Assembly (NCBI RefSeq): GCF_000263635.1
Contig: NZ_ADEV01000009.1
Span: forward strand, 1-64,000
Reading direction: 5' to 3'
DNA from: Gardnerella greenwoodii 00703Dmash
GTDB taxonomy: Bacteria; Actinomycetota; Actinomycetes; Actinomycetales; Bifidobacteriaceae
DNA: 64,000 nucleotides
Position 1 is the stretch's first letter; every line of letters starts with the position of its first letter. Below, piece after piece: positions 62,660 through 64,000 of the stretch. Made by a program: the position numbers and the translations under genes. The notes beneath the pieces were generated by a model, which was not told the DNA's origin, did no database searches, and saw only the letters and a program-made list of their open reading frames with translations.

Positions 62660-63043
62660 ATGGAAAAGGTGGCAGCTTTGAGTAAATATACGGTAAAGAT
62701 TAAGCGAATTTATGAAATAGCTGATGAACATGATGGTTTGCGAATCTTAGTGGATAGGCTGTGGCCTAGAGGGGTAAGCAAAGAGCGCGCTCAGGTTGAT
62801 GAGTGGTTCAAAGATATAGCGCCGAGCACTCAATTGCGAAAATGGTTTAATCACGATCCTGAACGTTTTGAAGAATTTGCGCATCGCTACGCCGAAGAAC
62901 TTGATGCAAACCGTGAAGCTGTCGATATGCTTACTGCTTTGTTTACTAAATACTCAACAGTGACTTTGTTGTATGCTGCTAAAGATCCAAAAGTGAATCA
63001 CGCGTTAGTTTTGCAAGAATATCTGCAAAACTTACTTGCGTGA
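62660..63043 (+). CDS. DUF488 family protein (YeaO-like)
   Basis: A 127-residue cytoplasmic protein of unproven function. It carries the family signature ILVDRLWPRGVSKERAQVDEW, KWFNHDPERFEEF and TLLYAAKDPKVNHALVL. The ATG at 62660 has no ribosome site. A TTG at 62678 with AAGGTGG just before it would give MSKYTVKIKRIYE and fits the family N-terminus equally well. The gene stands alone. Confidence 0.85.
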   Translation: MEKVAALSKYTVKIKRIYEIADEHDGLRILVDRLWPRGVSKERAQVDEWFKDIAPSTQLRKWFNHDPERFEEFAHRYAEELDANREAVDMLTALFTKYSTVTLLYAAKDPKVNHALVLQEYLQNLLA

Positions 63044-63175
63044 TTTTAGTTCTTTCTTAAACATAAGTGAGTAAGTGTAAACTTCGGTTGGTGCTTTTTG
63101 CGCTCTTTTCGACACACCGATTTTGCTTGATATTTCAACAAAAATAAAAAGTAGTTTTATGATTTTCTACTTATG

Positions 63176-63205
63176 TTCGACACATATCTTTTTGCGCGTT
63201 AGAAT
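63176..63205 (+). promoter_or_regulatory. Promoter of the uracil permease leader
   Basis: TTCGAC, 18-nt spacer, TAGAAT. The -10 matches well and the -35 poorly. It lies just before the structured leader. Confidence 0.45.
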
Positions 63206-63220
63206 TTCTCTTTGGCATAT

Positions 63221-63245
63221 GGGTCGGTGGTGTAATGGAGACCCC
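63221..63245 (+). promoter_or_regulatory. Structured leader of the uracil permease mRNA
   Basis: GGGTC (63221-63225) can pair with GACCC (63240-63244), ahead of the terminator at 63262. The terminator's position before the coding region suggests attenuation. I cannot assign a known riboswitch class. Confidence 0.35.
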
Positions 63246-63378
63246 CAGAAGCTGCCATCCCAGCGCTCGGCGAGTGCTTGTTTTTTTTTTAACGACACTC
63301 GTTTACATACCTCTTGCAGAACTTGTTTTTACGAGGAGAAGAAATGAATTCTTTGTTTACATGGCAGCGTCACGGTGA
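63235..63378 (+). CDS. Possible 47-codon leader ORF overlapping the terminator
   Basis: ATG at 63235 with GGTGG four bases upstream. The frame runs through the terminator hairpin and the T10 tract and ends 35 nt inside the permease gene in another frame. It resembles pyrBI-type leader ORFs in position, but coding potential is unproven. Confidence 0.25.
   Translation: METPRSCHPSARRVLVFFLTTLVYIPLAELVFTRRRNEFFVYMAASR
63262..63290 (+). terminator. Terminator-like hairpin in the permease leader
   Basis: 7-bp stem AGCGCTC/GAGTGCT with one wobble, loop GGC and ten T after two spacer bases. It lies 54 nt before the permease ATG. Confidence 0.7.
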
Positions 63379-64000
63379 CGGTAAGACTTTGCGTCCTGGC
63401 GAAGTAGTTGAGCCAGATGAACGCTTAACTTGGATTCGCACCGCTGGTATTGGTGCTCAGCATGTTATTGCAATGTTTGGCGCCACATTCTTAGTGCCTA
63501 TTTTAACGCACTTTGATCCGTCGACTACTTTGATGTTCACAGCTCTTTCGACGGCATTGTTCTTATTGATTAACGCAAATAAGCTTCCTAGTTATCTGGG
63601 AAGCTCTTTTGGTCTTATAGCACCTGTTATGGCTGTAGCTTCAGCTAATAAAGGCATTGCTGTTGCAAGCTTTGGCATTATGTGCACAGGTATTTTGCTT
63701 GCGCTTATTGGTGTGCTTGTTCATTTTGCGGGCGCTAAGTGGATTGACATTATTATGCCGCCTGTTGTAAATGGTGCAATCGTTGCAATTATTGGTTTTA
63801 ACTTAGGCCCAGCCGTTTGGAATAACTTCCAAAAGGCTCCAGATACGGCTTTGGTGACTTTGGTTGCAGTTATGCTTATTGCAGTAATCTTCCGCGGTCT
63901 TCTTGGACGATTGAATATTTTACTTGGCGTTCTTGTTGGCTACGCGTACGCATGCTGGCGCGGACAAGTTGATTTTAGTCAGATTGAGAATGCTTCTTGG
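63344..64000 (+). CDS. uraA: Uracil/xanthine permease, NCS2 family (3' end outside window)
   Basis: Takes up a nucleobase, most likely uracil, with protons. The 219 codons inside the window begin MNSLFTWQRHGDGK. The start follows GAGGAGAAGA. QHVIAMFGATFLVPIL (about 34-50) is the family's first helix. YLGSSFGLIAPVMAV near 85 and PPVVNGAIVAIIGFNLGP near 140 fit the UraA/PyrP branch, in which this region forms part of the base-binding site. The uracil assignment over xanthine rests on these motifs and the pyrimidine-like leader, so it is moderately sure. Confidence 0.85.
   Translation, partial: MNSLFTWQRHGDGKTLRPGEVVEPDERLTWIRTAGIGAQHVIAMFGATFLVPILTHFDPSTTLMFTALSTALFLLINANKLPSYLGSSFGLIAPVMAVASANKGIAVASFGIMCTGILLALIGVLVHFAGAKWIDIIMPPVVNGAIVAIIGFNLGPAVWNNFQKAPDTALVTLVAVMLIAVIFRGLLGRLNILLGVLVGYAYACWRGQVDFSQIENASW

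Noticed and set aside
63221-63290. tRNA-like sequence before the uracil permease gene
   Set aside because: A D-arm-like GGTGGTGTAATGG is present, but no anticodon arm or TTCGA T arm follows; a leader with a terminator explains it better.

Overview
The window is AT-rich (roughly 40% GC) bacterial chromosome that I read as Gardnerella (Bifidobacteriaceae, Actinobacteria). The marker enzyme of the bifid shunt, a xylulose-5-phosphate/fructose-6-phosphate phosphoketolase of the Bifidobacterium type, sits beside pta and ackA. The pyruvate kinase, DNA polymerase I and amylopullulanase also look bifidobacterial. Host-glycogen enzymes and a Rib/alpha-like surface protein fit a vaginal Gardnerella. I see no rRNA, CRISPR array, prophage or insertion sequence.

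Layout. 1-2361 (minus) is the 5' part of a large secreted adhesin, with a nine-G homopolymer about 200 nt upstream. 3044-4483 is pyruvate kinase, followed by a tRNA with a Leu(CAA) anticodon. 4958-12593 is an extracellular alpha-glucan locus: a membrane-anchored alpha-amylase and a 1,925-residue amylopullulanase. 12676-15871 holds a zinc-ribbon/von Willebrand A/C-type-lectin membrane protein and a GH3 beta-N-acetylhexosaminidase. 15956-19870 is a transport locus: promoter, Trp-rich leader peptide, intrinsic terminator, ECF S component, double ATPase and EcfT. It reads as a tryptophan importer under transcription attenuation. 19910-28559 carries an orphan MenA-like prenyltransferase, an ANTAR response regulator, polA, glgX and a membrane protein. 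tRNA-Pro and aroA follow.

30330-36189 (minus) encodes AckA, Pta and phosphoketolase, the acetate branch of the bifid shunt. 36591-41004 has guaA and an ascorbate-type PTS IIC gene with a GntR regulator. After tRNA-Leu(GAG), a minus-strand cluster yraN-comM-dprA-sdhA-like (47264-41365) joins DNA-uptake genes to an orphan flavoprotein carrying a Cys-rich insertion. 47493-51043 is a MacB/LolD-type ABC exporter. 51427-53316 is a secreted coiled-coil protein. 53429-56785 (minus) is a two-component system whose kinase holds a second, degenerate kinase module. The right end has an S33 peptidase, proC, ychF, an L,D-transpeptidase, a YeiH-like transporter, a DUF488 gene and the start of a uracil permease gene behind a terminator-containing leader.

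The genes fit one lifestyle. Secreted amylase and pullulanase open host glycogen, GlgX debranches intracellular alpha-glucan, and phosphoketolase/Pta/AckA and Pyk ferment the sugars. Amino acids and bases are scavenged through dedicated importers. The most interesting items are the attenuator-controlled ECF transporter whose S and ATPase subunits contain no tryptophan, the zinc-ribbon/vWA/C-type lectin protein, the tandem half-dead histidine kinase, and the loss of the region IV histidine in both GH13 amylase domains.
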